Assembly (NCBI GenBank): GCA_903843705.1
Contig: CAIMQW010000093.1
Span: 18,803 to 82,802, forward strand
DNA: 64,000 bases
Source: an uncultured Holophagaceae bacterium
Lineage (GTDB): Bacteria; Acidobacteriota; Holophagae; Holophagales; Holophagaceae
Reading direction: 5' to 3'
In this document: positions 21,434-29,516 of the stretch, one piece after another
How positions within the stretch are numbered: position 1 is the first letter of the stretch
Layout: the number at the start of each line of letters is the position of its first letter
Notes under the pieces: model-generated
The model's input: only the letters and a program-made list of their open reading frames with translations
The model's database searches: none
What the model was told of the DNA's origin: nothing
Translations under genes and position numbers: made by a program

Positions 21434-22152
21434 GGCTTGCCTCCAAAGGTGAAGAGTGGGTCCAGCAGGTCAGCGGCCAGGTCGTCCATGCCGAAGACGC
21501 CCTTGCGGCCATGGAGCCAGCGCGCCGCCACCAGGGCCCCCTGCGCAAAGGGCGCCCGGGAGCGGGCGGTGTGGGTCAACTCCAGCACCTCCGACGGGGA
21601 GTCGAGCCCCACCGTGTGGGTGCCGAACTCCACGCCGGCGCGCACCACGCCGATGTTCAACTGGTGGAGATCGGGCGTTCCCAGGGTCCACTCGGTCTTG
21701 CGGGGGCAGCCCGCCAGCACGGCGGCCGCCAGGGTCTTGGCGGTGCCAGAGGGCGCGTCGGCCTTGAGCCGGTGGTGGTGTTCCAGCAGGTAGGGATCCC
21801 GCGCCGGGTCCAGGGCGGCATAGCGCCCCATGACCGTGGCCAGCCGGGCCATCAGGGCGACGGTGAGAGAGAAGTTGGAGGCGGCGAGCACGCCGATGCG
21901 GCCAGCCACGCGGTGCTCCAGATCTGGCAGGGACCAGCCGGTGGCGCCGATCACCAGATCCGTGCCCGTGGCCAGGGCCCAGTCGAGGTGGCCTGCCACG
22001 GCCTCCGCCACACTGGCGTCGATGGCCACATCCGCAGGACCCGAGGGGGTCTCCCCCATATCCACGGTCCAGGCCAAGGGCTCCGCGGCCTCGGCCGTGA
22101 TGGCCGAACCCAGGCGCCCGCGCCCAAAGAGACCGATGCGCAGGGCGCTCAA
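21430..22152 (-). CDS. dapB: 4-hydroxy-tetrahydrodipicolinate reductase (short form)
   Basis: 240-residue DapB, shorter than the usual roughly 270. The N-terminal Rossmann motif is 'GLFGRGRLG', and the substrate-binding signature 'HHHRLKADAPSGTAKTLA' is intact, as is 'FSLTVALMARLA'. The shortening lies in the N-terminal nucleotide-binding half (between about residues 10 and 60), as in other compact DapB proteins. Overlaps the lysC stop by 4 nt and dapA by 4 nt, indicating coupled translation. Confidence 0.94.
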   Translation of the reverse strand: MSALRIGLFGRGRLGSAITAEAAEPLAWTVDMGETPSGPADVAIDASVAEAVAGHLDWALATGTDLVIGATGWSLPDLEHRVAGRIGVLAASNFSLTVALMARLATVMGRYAALDPARDPYLLEHHHRLKADAPSGTAKTLAAAVLAGCPRKTEWTLGTPDLHQLNIGVVRAGVEFGTHTVGLDSPSEVLELTHTARSRAPFAQGALVAARWLHGRKGVFGMDDLAADLLDPLFTFGGKP

Positions 22153-23489
22153 GAGGCGCTCCCGACCAGCACTCGGTGCAGGCGCCGCAGGGCCTCGGAT
22201 GTGCTCCCCTGCTTGACCACCAGACTCAGGTTGATCTCGTTGGCGCCCATGCTAATCATCTCGACGTTGATGTCACCCAGGGAGCTGAGCAGCTGCGCCC
22301 CGACGCCCGGCGTGGACTTCAGGCGCTCACCCACGGCGGCAATGATGGCCCGGCCCTCGTGGACCTCGACCTTCGCGAAGACGGCCAGGTCCTGGAGCAG
22401 GGCCTTCAGGGGGACGTCGGCCTCCACGGTGAGCGAGACGCTCACCTCGGCGGTGGCCACCAGATCGACACTCACCTCGCGGCGACCGAACACCTCGAAG
22501 AGGCGAGCCAGGAAGCCGCTCTGGGCCAGCATCCGGGAGCTGCTCACGGTGAGCACAGTGACCGGCCCCCGGCTGGCCAGGGCTGTGATGGGACGACCGG
22601 TCTGCACCTCGGCGGAGATGGTGGTGAAGCGGCCGTGGGGCTTCTGCGTGTGGCGGACCGTGACGGGGATGCCGGCCTCTACCGCGGGCTGGATGGTGGC
22701 GGGATGGAGCACCTTCGCCCCGAAGGCCGCGAGCTCCGCGGCCTCCGCGAAGCTGAGGTCAGAGATCGGCAGGGCCTCGGGCACGATGCGGGGGTCGCAG
22801 GTGAGTACGCCCTCCACGTCGGTCCAGATCTGCACCTCCTCGGCACCCAGGGCGGCACCGAACAGGGCCGCAGAGTAGTCGCTGCCGCCCCGGCCCAAGG
22901 TGGTGGTGAGGCCATCCTCGGTGGCGCCGATGTAGCCCTGGGTCACCACAACCCGGCCGGGACCGAGGTGGGGGGCCAGGTGTTTTCCGGCCAGATCGTG
23001 GACCGCTTCCACCTGGGGCGCGGCTTCGCCGAACACCGCGTCCGTGAGCAGGACGGTCCGGGCATCCACCCAGGCGCCCTCGACGTAGGCCGCGAAGATC
23101 CGGGTGGAGAGCCGCTCACCCAGGGAGGCGACGGCGTCCATGCTTCGGGGACTCAGCTCCCGGAGCATGGCCACGCCGCGTAGCAGCAGCTCCAGCTCAC
23201 CGAAGAGGTCGGTCAGGGCCGCGTCCAGCCCCTCCGGTACGCCACCGGCAAAGAGCTCCTCCGAGGCCTTCCGGTGGGCTGCCATGAGGCTCCGCTGGCG
23301 GTCCATGGCTGCCGCCAGGTCCCCCCGCTCCGCGGCCTTCGCCGCCTCGAAGAGGCCGTTGGTGGTCTTGCCCATGGCCGACAGCACCACCAGCGGGGAG
23401 CGAGGCCGGGCCGCATCCACGAGGCTGGCCACCTGCCGCATGCAGGTCGCGTCCGCGACGCTGCTGCCACCGAACTTGAGGACGATCAT
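22149..23489 (-). CDS. lysC: Aspartate kinase
   Basis: 446-residue aspartokinase, the first committed step from aspartate. The amino-acid-kinase domain starts 'MIVLKFGGSSVADATCMRQV', with 'TLGRGGSDYSAALFG' and 'VQIWTDVEGVLTCDPRIV'. Two C-terminal ACT domains are visible ('VTVLTVSSSRMLAQSGFLA' and 'IAAVGERLKSTPGVGAQLLS'). It is monofunctional and resembles the lysine-regulated E. coli LysC type in length. Embedded in the lysine operon, so lysine feedback plus riboswitch control is likely. Overlaps asd and dapB by 4 nt each. Confidence 0.95.
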   Translation of the reverse strand: MIVLKFGGSSVADATCMRQVASLVDAARPRSPLVVLSAMGKTTNGLFEAAKAAERGDLAAAMDRQRSLMAAHRKASEELFAGGVPEGLDAALTDLFGELELLLRGVAMLRELSPRSMDAVASLGERLSTRIFAAYVEGAWVDARTVLLTDAVFGEAAPQVEAVHDLAGKHLAPHLGPGRVVVTQGYIGATEDGLTTTLGRGGSDYSAALFGAALGAEEVQIWTDVEGVLTCDPRIVPEALPISDLSFAEAAELAAFGAKVLHPATIQPAVEAGIPVTVRHTQKPHGRFTTISAEVQTGRPITALASRGPVTVLTVSSSRMLAQSGFLARLFEVFGRREVSVDLVATAEVSVSLTVEADVPLKALLQDLAVFAKVEVHEGRAIIAAVGERLKSTPGVGAQLLSSLGDINVEMISMGANEINLSLVVKQGSTSEALRRLHRVLVGSAS

Positions 23490-24541
23490 CGGAGGTATCC
23501 CTTCGCATGGGCCAGCTCGGCGTTCAGGATGCTGCCACCCGCGGCGCCGCGCTCCGTGTTGTGGCCCAGGAGTGCGAACTTGATGCCGAGGATGGGGCAG
23601 ACCCGCAGGCGGCCCACGTGGACGCTCATGCCTTCGTCGCGGTCCACATCACGGCGGACCTGGGGACGATCCTCCAACGTGTGGACATGGATGGGCACCG
23701 CGGGCGCCGAGAAGAGACCCAGTTGCTGGGGCTCGGGCTTCCAGGCCAGCCAGGCCTCGCGCACGGCGTCCAGGGAGGGGTTGCCCTTGAGCCGCACACT
23801 GACGGCCTCGGTGTGGCCCTCGATGACAGGCACCCGGTGGCACAGGGCGCTCACGAGCATGTCGGCCATCACCACGACCTTGCCGTTGAAGTGGCCCAGC
23901 ATCTTGGGGGTTTCCTCCTCCACTTTCGGCTCTTCGTTCCGGATGAAGGGGATGACGTTGCCCAGGATGTCCAGGCTCGGCACGCCAGGATAGCCAGCGC
24001 CGCTGATGGCCTGCATGGAGGTCATCATCACGGCCTCGATGCCGAAGGCTTCCTGCAGGGGCGCCAGGGCCATGACCAGCACGGTGGCGGTGCAGTTGGC
24101 GTTGGTGACGATGCCGCCGGTCCAGCCGTGGTGATGGCGCTGGATGTCCAGCAGGCCCAGGTGGCTGGGGTTAACTTCCGGCACCAGGAGGGGCACCTCC
24201 GGGGACATGCGGAAGGCCCCGGCGTTCGAGAACACCATGGAGCCCGCCTTGGCAAACTGGGGCTCGAGCTCCGAAGCCGGGCCGGTGTCGAGGGCGCTGA
24301 AGACCACTGGGGACAGGGCGAACTCGGGTGTGCCGTCGGCCATGATCTGGTCGCCCAGGCCACCGTAGGGCTCGCCATCCAGCCGCCAGGCGCAGGCGTC
24401 GCGGTAGCGCTTGCCCGCGCTGCGCTCGCTGGCCGCAAGGTGCTCCACCCTGAAGAGGGGATGGTTGGCCAGGCGGCGCACGAAGCGCTGGCCGACGACG
24501 CCGGTGGCGCCCAGGACGGTGACGGGGATTTTCGCGGTCAT
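23486..24541 (-). CDS. asd: Aspartate-semialdehyde dehydrogenase, archaeal/fungal-type
   Basis: 351-residue Asd, reducing aspartyl phosphate to the semialdehyde. NADP-binding 'GATGVVGQRFVRRL' opens the protein and the catalytic Cys lies in 'TNANCTATVLVMALAPL'. 'EGHTEAVSVRLKG' later holds substrate-binding residues. The sequence style ('HPLFRVEHLAASERSAGKRY') is that of the archaeal/fungal ASADH branch rather than the E. coli or typical Gram-positive branch. AGGAG about 8 nt upstream, 3-nt gap after dapE. Overlaps lysC by 4 nt. Confidence 0.94.
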   Translation of the reverse strand: MTAKIPVTVLGATGVVGQRFVRRLANHPLFRVEHLAASERSAGKRYRDACAWRLDGEPYGGLGDQIMADGTPEFALSPVVFSALDTGPASELEPQFAKAGSMVFSNAGAFRMSPEVPLLVPEVNPSHLGLLDIQRHHHGWTGGIVTNANCTATVLVMALAPLQEAFGIEAVMMTSMQAISGAGYPGVPSLDILGNVIPFIRNEEPKVEEETPKMLGHFNGKVVVMADMLVSALCHRVPVIEGHTEAVSVRLKGNPSLDAVREAWLAWKPEPQQLGLFSAPAVPIHVHTLEDRPQVRRDVDRDEGMSVHVGRLRVCPILGIKFALLGHNTERGAAGGSILNAELAHAKGYLR

Positions 24542-24544
24542 AGT

Positions 24545-25579
24545 TCAGTCTCCTAGAAAGTGCAGGGCCAGGCGGCGGTTCAGGTCTACTCCGGCCTCGA
24601 GGTCGGCCAGGCTAAGATGCTCGTCGAGGGTGTGCGCCACGGTGATGCTGCCGGGCCCCGCCAGCACCACGGTGCGGTCGGGCACCAGCACCCGCAGCGC
24701 CGGGGCGTCGGAGCCGAAGGGCATGGCCGCGTGCTCGAAGGCGGGCAGGACAGGATAGAGGTCCGGCGGCTCGTCCATCCGGAGGTCCACCGTGGCGTTG
24801 GGGGGCGCCAGGCGACGGACGTCGTCGAGGAAGGCGCTGCCAGGCACCAGCCGGGCCATGAGGTGCGCCTCCGCAGAGGCTGGCACCGAGTTGAGGGCTT
24901 CTCCGGCCCGCAGGAGGCCCAGGTTCCAGACTTCGGGCCCCAGCTTGGGATCCACGGCACGGGGCTGCTCGCGCAGGCGCTGCAGCCAGTCCAACAGCGG
25001 CCAGGTTGCGTTCTCGCCCAGCTTGGGGCTGCCGCTGTGGGCGGCCCGGCCGCTGCAGTGCAGGCAGAGGTGCATGGCGCCGCGCTGACCCGTGGCCAGC
25101 TTCAACTCCGTGGGCTCGCCATTGATGAGCGCCTTCAGGTCCTGGAGGCGGTCTGCCAGACCCAGGGCTGCGGCGGCACCGGTGCTATCCGTTTCTTCGC
25201 TCACCACCCCCAGCCAGGCGAAGCCGTCACGGCCTTCCGCCAGCAGGGTTTTCACCGCGCCCAGCTGGGCCACGATCTGGCCCTTGGCGTCGCAGGCGCC
25301 GCGACCCCAGACTGCCCCGTCCTGGAGGCGGGGCGGCAGGTAGGGGGGCACCGTGTCCAGGTGGGTGGAGAACAGCACCCGGGGCCGACCCCACAGGGCC
25401 AGCAGGTTCGTGCGTCCCGGACCCACGGGCTGTTCCACCACGGTGGCGCCCAACTCCTGAAGCAGCGTCCGGAGGCCCGACAGGCCCGCATCCTCCTGGC
25501 CCGAGGTGGTCTCGGCCGAGCAGAGCTCCACCAGCCGAGTGCTCAGCCAGGTTCGGAGGTCTGCGGGGATGGCGTTCAT
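24545..25579 (-). CDS. dapE: Succinyl-diaminopimelate desuccinylase-type M20 peptidase
   Basis: First gene of the lysine operon; 344-residue M20 metallohydrolase. Zinc-binding elements are visible: 'FSTHLDTVPPY' (His), 'GRGACDAKGQ' (Asp), 'SEETDSTGA' (catalytic and bridging Glu), 'INGEPTELKLATGQRG', and a C-terminal 'VAHTLDEH' His. In context it removes succinate from N-succinyl-LL-DAP. Family overlap with ArgE means the assignment leans on the operon. Start ATG 25579 has GAGGT about 5 nt upstream, downstream of the lysine riboswitch, so this ribosome site is probably the one being regulated. Confidence 0.9.
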   Translation of the reverse strand: MNAIPADLRTWLSTRLVELCSAETTSGQEDAGLSGLRTLLQELGATVVEQPVGPGRTNLLALWGRPRVLFSTHLDTVPPYLPPRLQDGAVWGRGACDAKGQIVAQLGAVKTLLAEGRDGFAWLGVVSEETDSTGAAAALGLADRLQDLKALINGEPTELKLATGQRGAMHLCLHCSGRAAHSGSPKLGENATWPLLDWLQRLREQPRAVDPKLGPEVWNLGLLRAGEALNSVPASAEAHLMARLVPGSAFLDDVRRLAPPNATVDLRMDEPPDLYPVLPAFEHAAMPFGSDAPALRVLVPDRTVVLAGPGSITVAHTLDEHLSLADLEAGVDLNRRLALHFLGD

Positions 25580-25640
25580 AGCTACCTCGGCGTGCCGACG
25601 GTGCCTTCAGGAACGCAGTGGGAGGATTCCCGCCGCCGCG

Positions 25641-25812
25641 CCTCAGGCCCTCCGCGCCGGGTGACCAGCACGACAGCCGCCGGGCTTTCGCCTCAACGTC
25701 CAGGGGGCGCGTCGATGAGCCGCGAACCCTTCGGCGATTCTCCCCTTTCACACCGGGTCAGCAGGTTCATCACCCTCGCCGTGGCTACTGATGGGAACCG
25801 CTCCTCCATCGG
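25641..25812 (-). promoter_or_regulatory. Lysine riboswitch (L-box) upstream of the dapE operon
   Basis: Read on the minus strand, the leader carries the conserved L-box core in order. It starts GGAGGAGCG..CATCAGTAGCC, then TGAAAGGGGAGAATCGCCG (cf. B. subtilis lysC TGAAAGGGGAGCGTCGCCG), AAGGG with a downstream CCCCCTGG arm, a GGCGAAAGCC tetraloop hairpin, and CTGTC...GCGGAGGGCC at the end. These match known L-box elements from Bacillus and Thermotoga by memory. No T-run follows, so control of the dapE ribosome site (GAGGT, 60 nt downstream) rather than transcription termination is likely. P1 pairs only as CC-GAT-GG with CC-TGA-GG, weaker than usual. Confidence 0.88.
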
Positions 25813-25864
25813 AACGTCGAGTTTCCCACGGCTGGGTCGGTTTCTGCAAGCGCCCAGGCCCAAC

Positions 25865-26467
25865 TCAACCACCCCGCTGGGGCTTGGTCGGCACGAGGGC
25901 GTCGGCCAGGCGATGCACGTAGCCGCTAAGATCCGTGACGGCCTCCACAGCCTCTGGCGTGGTCCTGAGGAGCTGGAAGTAGCCCGTATAGGCCGCATAG
26001 GCGAGGAGGGCGCGCTGCCGGGCCTCCTCCTCGGAGAGGCCGAGGGCCTGTAAGGCCTCCCTGCCAAGGGCCAGACGACGCTCGGTGGCGCGGTGCAGGG
26101 TTGGCGCGACCCGCGGGTCCTGGCCCGACACCGTGAGCGCGGCAAAGAACTTCCCGTTCTCCACATCCTCGAAGGCCGCGAAGAGTAGCACCCGCAGCCG
26201 GCGGCGCGGATCCTGAATGCCGCCATAGCGGGCGGCCACATCCGCGCTCTGGTCCTGCTCCCAGGCCTCCAGCACCGCCTGGATCAGGTCGTTCCTGCTC
26301 TTGAAGTGCCAGTAGAAGCTGCCCTTGGTCACCCCCAGAGCCAGCGCCAGCGGCTCCACGGCCACGGCCTGCAGGCCCTCCCGGGCGAGCAGGTTTGTCG
26401 CCGCCAGCACCCAGGCCTCCCGGGAGAGGGCAGGGCTGGGGCGGGGCTTTTTCGGGGTTGGCGACAT
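25865..26467 (-). CDS. TetR family transcriptional regulator
   Basis: 200-residue TetR-type repressor. The N-terminal helix-turn-helix is 'ATNLLAREGLQAVAVEPLAL' followed by 'LGVTKGSFYWHFKSRNDLI', the classic TetR recognition helix. The C-terminal ligand domain (TetR_C-like) includes 'AALTVSGQDPRVAPTLHRAT'. ATG 26467 (MSPTPKK) is chosen; the track's start is upstream and crosses the operator. Divergent from a lipoprotein gene with palindromic sites between the two, suggesting autoregulation and control of the lipoproteins. Inducer unknown. Confidence 0.9.
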   Translation of the reverse strand: MSPTPKKPRPSPALSREAWVLAATNLLAREGLQAVAVEPLALALGVTKGSFYWHFKSRNDLIQAVLEAWEQDQSADVAARYGGIQDPRRRLRVLLFAAFEDVENGKFFAALTVSGQDPRVAPTLHRATERRLALGREALQALGLSEEEARQRALLAYAAYTGYFQLLRTTPEAVEAVTDLSGYVHRLADALVPTKPQRGG

Positions 26468-26474
26468 GGGGTCC

Positions 26475-26537
26475 TTGACAGGCTTGGGACTCAGCCTACC
26501 ATACCATACCGTATGGCAACCATACGCAACCGTATTG
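26475..26537. promoter_or_regulatory. Divergent promoter with palindromic TetR operator
   Basis: The spacer between the TetR gene and the lipoprotein has a TTGACA at 26475-26480 (candidate -35) and TACCAT 16 nt later (candidate -10). The -10 overlaps the palindrome CCATACCGTATGG (26504-26516). A second, looser repeat ATACGCAACCGTAT lies at 26523-26536. Repressor binding there would block the plus-strand promoter, and probably the repressor's own. Confidence 0.65.
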
Positions 26538-26553
26538 TCTTGGAGCCCATCCC

Positions 26554-27366
26554 ATGCGAAACCCTCTCCTCGCCGCCCTGGCCGCCTTGCTGCTCCTGGG
26601 TATAGGCTGCGCCACCCCTGAGACAATCCAGCGGCGCAGCAGCCTGGCCTCCTACCTGGGCGCCAAGACGGCCCCAGCCACTGAAGCCCCCGCGGGCCCC
26701 GTGAAGCTCCAGCTGCCTTTGCGCCTGGGCATCGCCTTCATCCCTGCCGAAACGGGTCAGCGGCAGGGCTCCCTCGTAGGGAACGCAGCCACCCACCTGC
26801 TCGCCTCTGGGCAGGAGCAGGAGCTGCATCAGCAGGTGGCGGACCTGTTCGGCCAGAAGCCCTGGACCCTGAGCTTCAAGATCATCCCGGCCCTCTACCT
26901 CACCAAGGAGGGCGGGTTCGAGGACCTGACCCAGGTGGCCCGCAGCTTCGGGGTGGACGTGGTGGCGCTGGTCTCGGTGGATCAGGTGCAGTTCAGCAGC
27001 CCGCGGTGGTATGCGTGGACCTACTGGACCCTCGTCGGCGCCTACATCGTGAAGGGCGACAAGAACGACACCACCACCCTGGTGGACGCCGCGGTCTACC
27101 ACGTGCCCTCCCGCACCTTCCTGTTCCGCGCCGGGGCCGTCGGCACCACCAAGGGCAGCTCCTCCTGGTCCAACCGGGAGGACGCCTTCCGCCAGCAGGC
27201 CCGGGAGAGCCTGAAGCTCGCCATGGGGAACCTCTCCGCCTCGCTGGATCAGGGGGTCGCGGGCTTCAAGCAAGACCTAGTCAAGGGCGCCCGGAAAGAC
27301 GTGCAGCTGGTGGACAAGGATGGGAACCTGCTGGGCAGCAGCAGCTATGACCCCACGCGCAAATAG
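26554..27366 (+). CDS. Lipoprotein, rhombotarget-lipoprotein-like
   Basis: 270-residue lipoprotein with signal peptide and lipobox 'LLGIGC' (Cys about residue 19). After it comes 'TPETIQRRSSLASYLG', then 'LQLPLRLGIAFIPAE', a block I associate with proteins named rhombotarget lipoprotein. The rest is a soluble alpha/beta domain ('FKIIPALYLTKEGG', 'VDVVALVSVDQVQFSSPRWY'). No C-terminal membrane anchor follows, so rhombosortase processing is not supported. It faces the TetR gene across an operator, and a second lipoprotein follows 22 nt later. Function unknown. Confidence 0.7.
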   Translation: MRNPLLAALAALLLLGIGCATPETIQRRSSLASYLGAKTAPATEAPAGPVKLQLPLRLGIAFIPAETGQRQGSLVGNAATHLLASGQEQELHQQVADLFGQKPWTLSFKIIPALYLTKEGGFEDLTQVARSFGVDVVALVSVDQVQFSSPRWYAWTYWTLVGAYIVKGDKNDTTTLVDAAVYHVPSRTFLFRAGAVGTTKGSSSWSNREDAFRQQARESLKLAMGNLSASLDQGVAGFKQDLVKGARKDVQLVDKDGNLLGSSSYDPTRK

Positions 27367-27388
27367 CTCATCCCCTCCCGGAGGCTCC

Positions 27389-28066
27389 ATGAAGGCTCTT
27401 GGCTGTGTCCTGTTGCTCTGTTTCGGGGGTCTGAGCTGCGCCCGTATCTATCGGCCCGTCACCCTGGTACCTCCGCCAAAGCTGGCGGCCCAGGGCGAGG
27501 GTCTCTCTGGTTGGCTGGCGCCCCAACCCTGGGGGGACAACTCCCGCTATGAGCGAAAGGCCCACGATGCTAACCTCCGGGTGCTCGCGCTGAGCCTGGA
27601 GAACACTACGGCCGCCGGTGCGGAGATCCTCCGGTTGGACCTGCCCGATGGCGTCACCCCCCTTTCAGCGGAGGCCGCGGCGCGCCTGGTGAAGCAACAC
27701 AGCGGGGCCCACCTCCTCTATCCCCTCATCCCGGCCCTCCTCACTGCGGGATCCAGTGGCGGCGGGGGGGCCAGCGCCACCATCGGTCCCACTCCAGCCA
27801 TGCTCTTCGGCGCGATGGCCGTGGTGGGGCTGCTGGTGGGCCTGCCCAATATGGCGGTCGCCGCCAATAGCAACCGCCGACTGGAGCAATTCTTCCTGGC
27901 AGAGGCCTGGTCTCCTGGCCACCTGGAGCCGGGCCAGGCCCGAGGCGGCCTAGTCTTTCTCCGCAGCCCAGACCCCCACACGCCGCTCACGATCCGAGTC
28001 ATCACCCGCAGCGGGTCGGGAGAGCGGGCACTGGAATTGACCTGTCCTGGGTCCAACCCCCTCTGA
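27389..28066 (+). CDS. Hypothetical lipoprotein
   Basis: 225-residue protein of unknown function. It begins '[19 protein letters not shown]', a short signal peptide with a plausible lipobox Cys (LSC). A hydrophobic glycine-rich stretch ([19 protein letters not shown], about residues 133-150) suggests a membrane-inserted helix in the middle. GGAGG lies 5 nt before ATG 27389; the longer ORF start is inside the previous gene. Same transcript as the preceding lipoprotein and likely under the same TetR control. I do not recognise a domain. Confidence 0.65.
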   Translation: MKALGCVLLLCFGGLSCARIYRPVTLVPPPKLAAQGEGLSGWLAPQPWGDNSRYERKAHDANLRVLALSLENTTAAGAEILRLDLPDGVTPLSAEAAARLVKQHSGAHLLYPLIPALLTAGSSGGGGASATIGPTPAMLFGAMAVVGLLVGLPNMAVAANSNRRLEQFFLAEAWSPGHLEPGQARGGLVFLRSPDPHTPLTIRVITRSGSGERALELTCPGSNPL

Positions 28067-28107
28067 GTCAGGGCCCAGCGGGGCTAGACTGGTGCTTCGG
28101 AGTGCCC

Positions 28108-28884
28108 ATGTCCCTCGTCATCGCCGGCAAGAGTTTCAGCAACCGCCTCATCCTCGGCACGGGCAAGTACAAGGATTTCGCCACCATGCAGGCCTGCTAC
28201 CGGGCCGCGCGGGTGGAGATGGTGACCCTGGCCGTGCGCCGCTTCGACCTGGGGGCCAAGGGCGAGGACAATATCCTGAACTGGATCCCCAAGGACATCG
28301 CCCTGCTGCCCAACACCGCGGGCTGCTACACCCGGGAGGATGCTCTGCGGGTGGCGCGGTTGGCCCGGGAAGCCCTGGAAACCAACTGGATGAAGCTCGA
28401 GGTCATCGGCGATCCCAAGAGCCTCTACCCCGACAACGAAGAGACCCTGGAAGCCGCCAAGATCCTCGTGAAAGAGGGCTTCGTGGTGCTGCCCTACGTC
28501 AACGCGGACCCCATCCTGGCCAAGAAGCTCTGTGATATCGGCTGTGCGGCCGTCATGCCCCTGGGCAGTGCCATCGGCTCAGGGCTCGGGGTGCAGAATC
28601 CCATGACCCTGCTGCTCATCAAGGAGGTGCTGGAGGCCTACCAATTGCCCATGATCGTGGACGCCGGCGTGGGCACAGCCTCGGACGCCGCCCTGGCCAT
28701 GGAGCTAGGCGCCGACGGCGTGCTGCTGAACACGGCTGTGGCCGAGGCGGGAGAGCCCACCAAAATGGCCCAGGCCATGGACCACGCGGTGCTGGCGGGA
28801 CGCCTGGCCTTCGAGAGCGGCCGCATGGCCAAGCGCCTCTACGCCAGCGCCAGCAGCCCCACCACTGGCCTGATCGGCAGGTAG
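28108..28884 (+). CDS. thiG: Thiazole synthase ThiG
   Basis: 258-residue ThiG, which forms the thiazole phosphate moiety of thiamine from DXP, dehydroglycine/iminoglycine and ThiS thiocarboxylate. Motifs: '[17 protein letters not shown]', catalytic Lys96 in '[11 protein letters not shown]', '[14 protein letters not shown]' and the phosphate-binding '[21 protein letters not shown]'. ATG 28108 has GGAG 6 nt upstream; the upstream GTG is less good. No thiS, thiF or thiH is adjacent, and no TPP riboswitch is seen in the 41-nt gap, so the partners lie elsewhere. Confidence 0.95.
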   Translation: MSLVIAGKSFSNRLILGTGKYKDFATMQACYRAARVEMVTLAVRRFDLGAKGEDNILNWIPKDIALLPNTAGCYTREDALRVARLAREALETNWMKLEVIGDPKSLYPDNEETLEAAKILVKEGFVVLPYVNADPILAKKLCDIGCAAVMPLGSAIGSGLGVQNPMTLLLIKEVLEAYQLPMIVDAGVGTASDAALAMELGADGVLLNTAVAEAGEPTKMAQAMDHAVLAGRLAFESGRMAKRLYASASSPTTGLIGR

Positions 28885-28889
28885 GCGCC

Positions 28890-29516
28890 GTGCTGGTGTT
28901 CGACCTCGAGCCCCTGGAATGCCGCGTGCTCGGCTGCCTCCTGGAGAAGCAGCTGAGCACCCCAGACATCTACCCCTTGTCCCTCAACAGCCTGATGAAC
29001 GCCTGCAATCAATCCAGCAACCGGGACCCTGTGCTCTCGGTCGGCGAGGGCGAGGTCCAGGCTGCCGTGGACACCCTGATCCAGCGGGGTCTCGCGGAGC
29101 ACTGGCCCGGCCGCGTGGTCAAGATCGCCCACACCGCCAAGCCCACCTGGAACCTGTCCGTGCAGGAGGCGGCCCTGCTGGCGGAGCTGCTGCTCCGTGG
29201 TCCCCAGACCTCCGGCGAGCTGCGCACAAACACCCGGCGCATGTACCCCTTCCCAGATCTCGCCGAAGTCGAGGGCTGCCTGGCGGTGCTGATGGAGGCC
29301 GAGCCGCCGCTAGTGGCCCGCCTGCCCCGGGCCCCGGGTGCAAGGGAAGCCCGCGTGGCCCAGCTCTTGGCGGGTCCCGTGGAGACCGGTGCCACCCCCG
29401 AAGCCGCCCCCGCCCGCACGAGCCGCATGGAGGAGCTCGAGGCGGAAGTGAGCGCTCTCCGCACCGAGCTGGCCAAGCTCCGCCAGGCCTTCGAGGTCTT
29501 CCGGGACCAGTTCTAG
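28890..29516 (+). CDS. YceH/DUF480 family protein
   Basis: 208-residue YceH-type protein (DUF480), two winged-helix repeats. Signatures: 'LEPLECRVLGCLLEKQLSTP', 'YPLSLNSLMNACNQSSNRDP' and 'ALLAELLLRGPQTSGELRTN'. The C-terminal 'MEELEAEVSALRTELAKLRQ' is a coiled coil. Biochemical function unknown; likely nucleic-acid or protein binding. GTG start at 28890, 6 nt after the thiG stop; GTG at 28896 is an alternative. The TAG stop is shared within CTAG with the convergent old yellow enzyme gene. Confidence 0.9.
   Translation: MLVFDLEPLECRVLGCLLEKQLSTPDIYPLSLNSLMNACNQSSNRDPVLSVGEGEVQAAVDTLIQRGLAEHWPGRVVKIAHTAKPTWNLSVQEAALLAELLLRGPQTSGELRTNTRRMYPFPDLAEVEGCLAVLMEAEPPLVARLPRAPGAREARVAQLLAGPVETGATPEAAPARTSRMEELEAEVSALRTELAKLRQAFEVFRDQF

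Noticed and set aside
28067-28107. Possible TPP riboswitch before thiG
   Set aside because: Gap is 41 nt and lacks the CTGAGA core.
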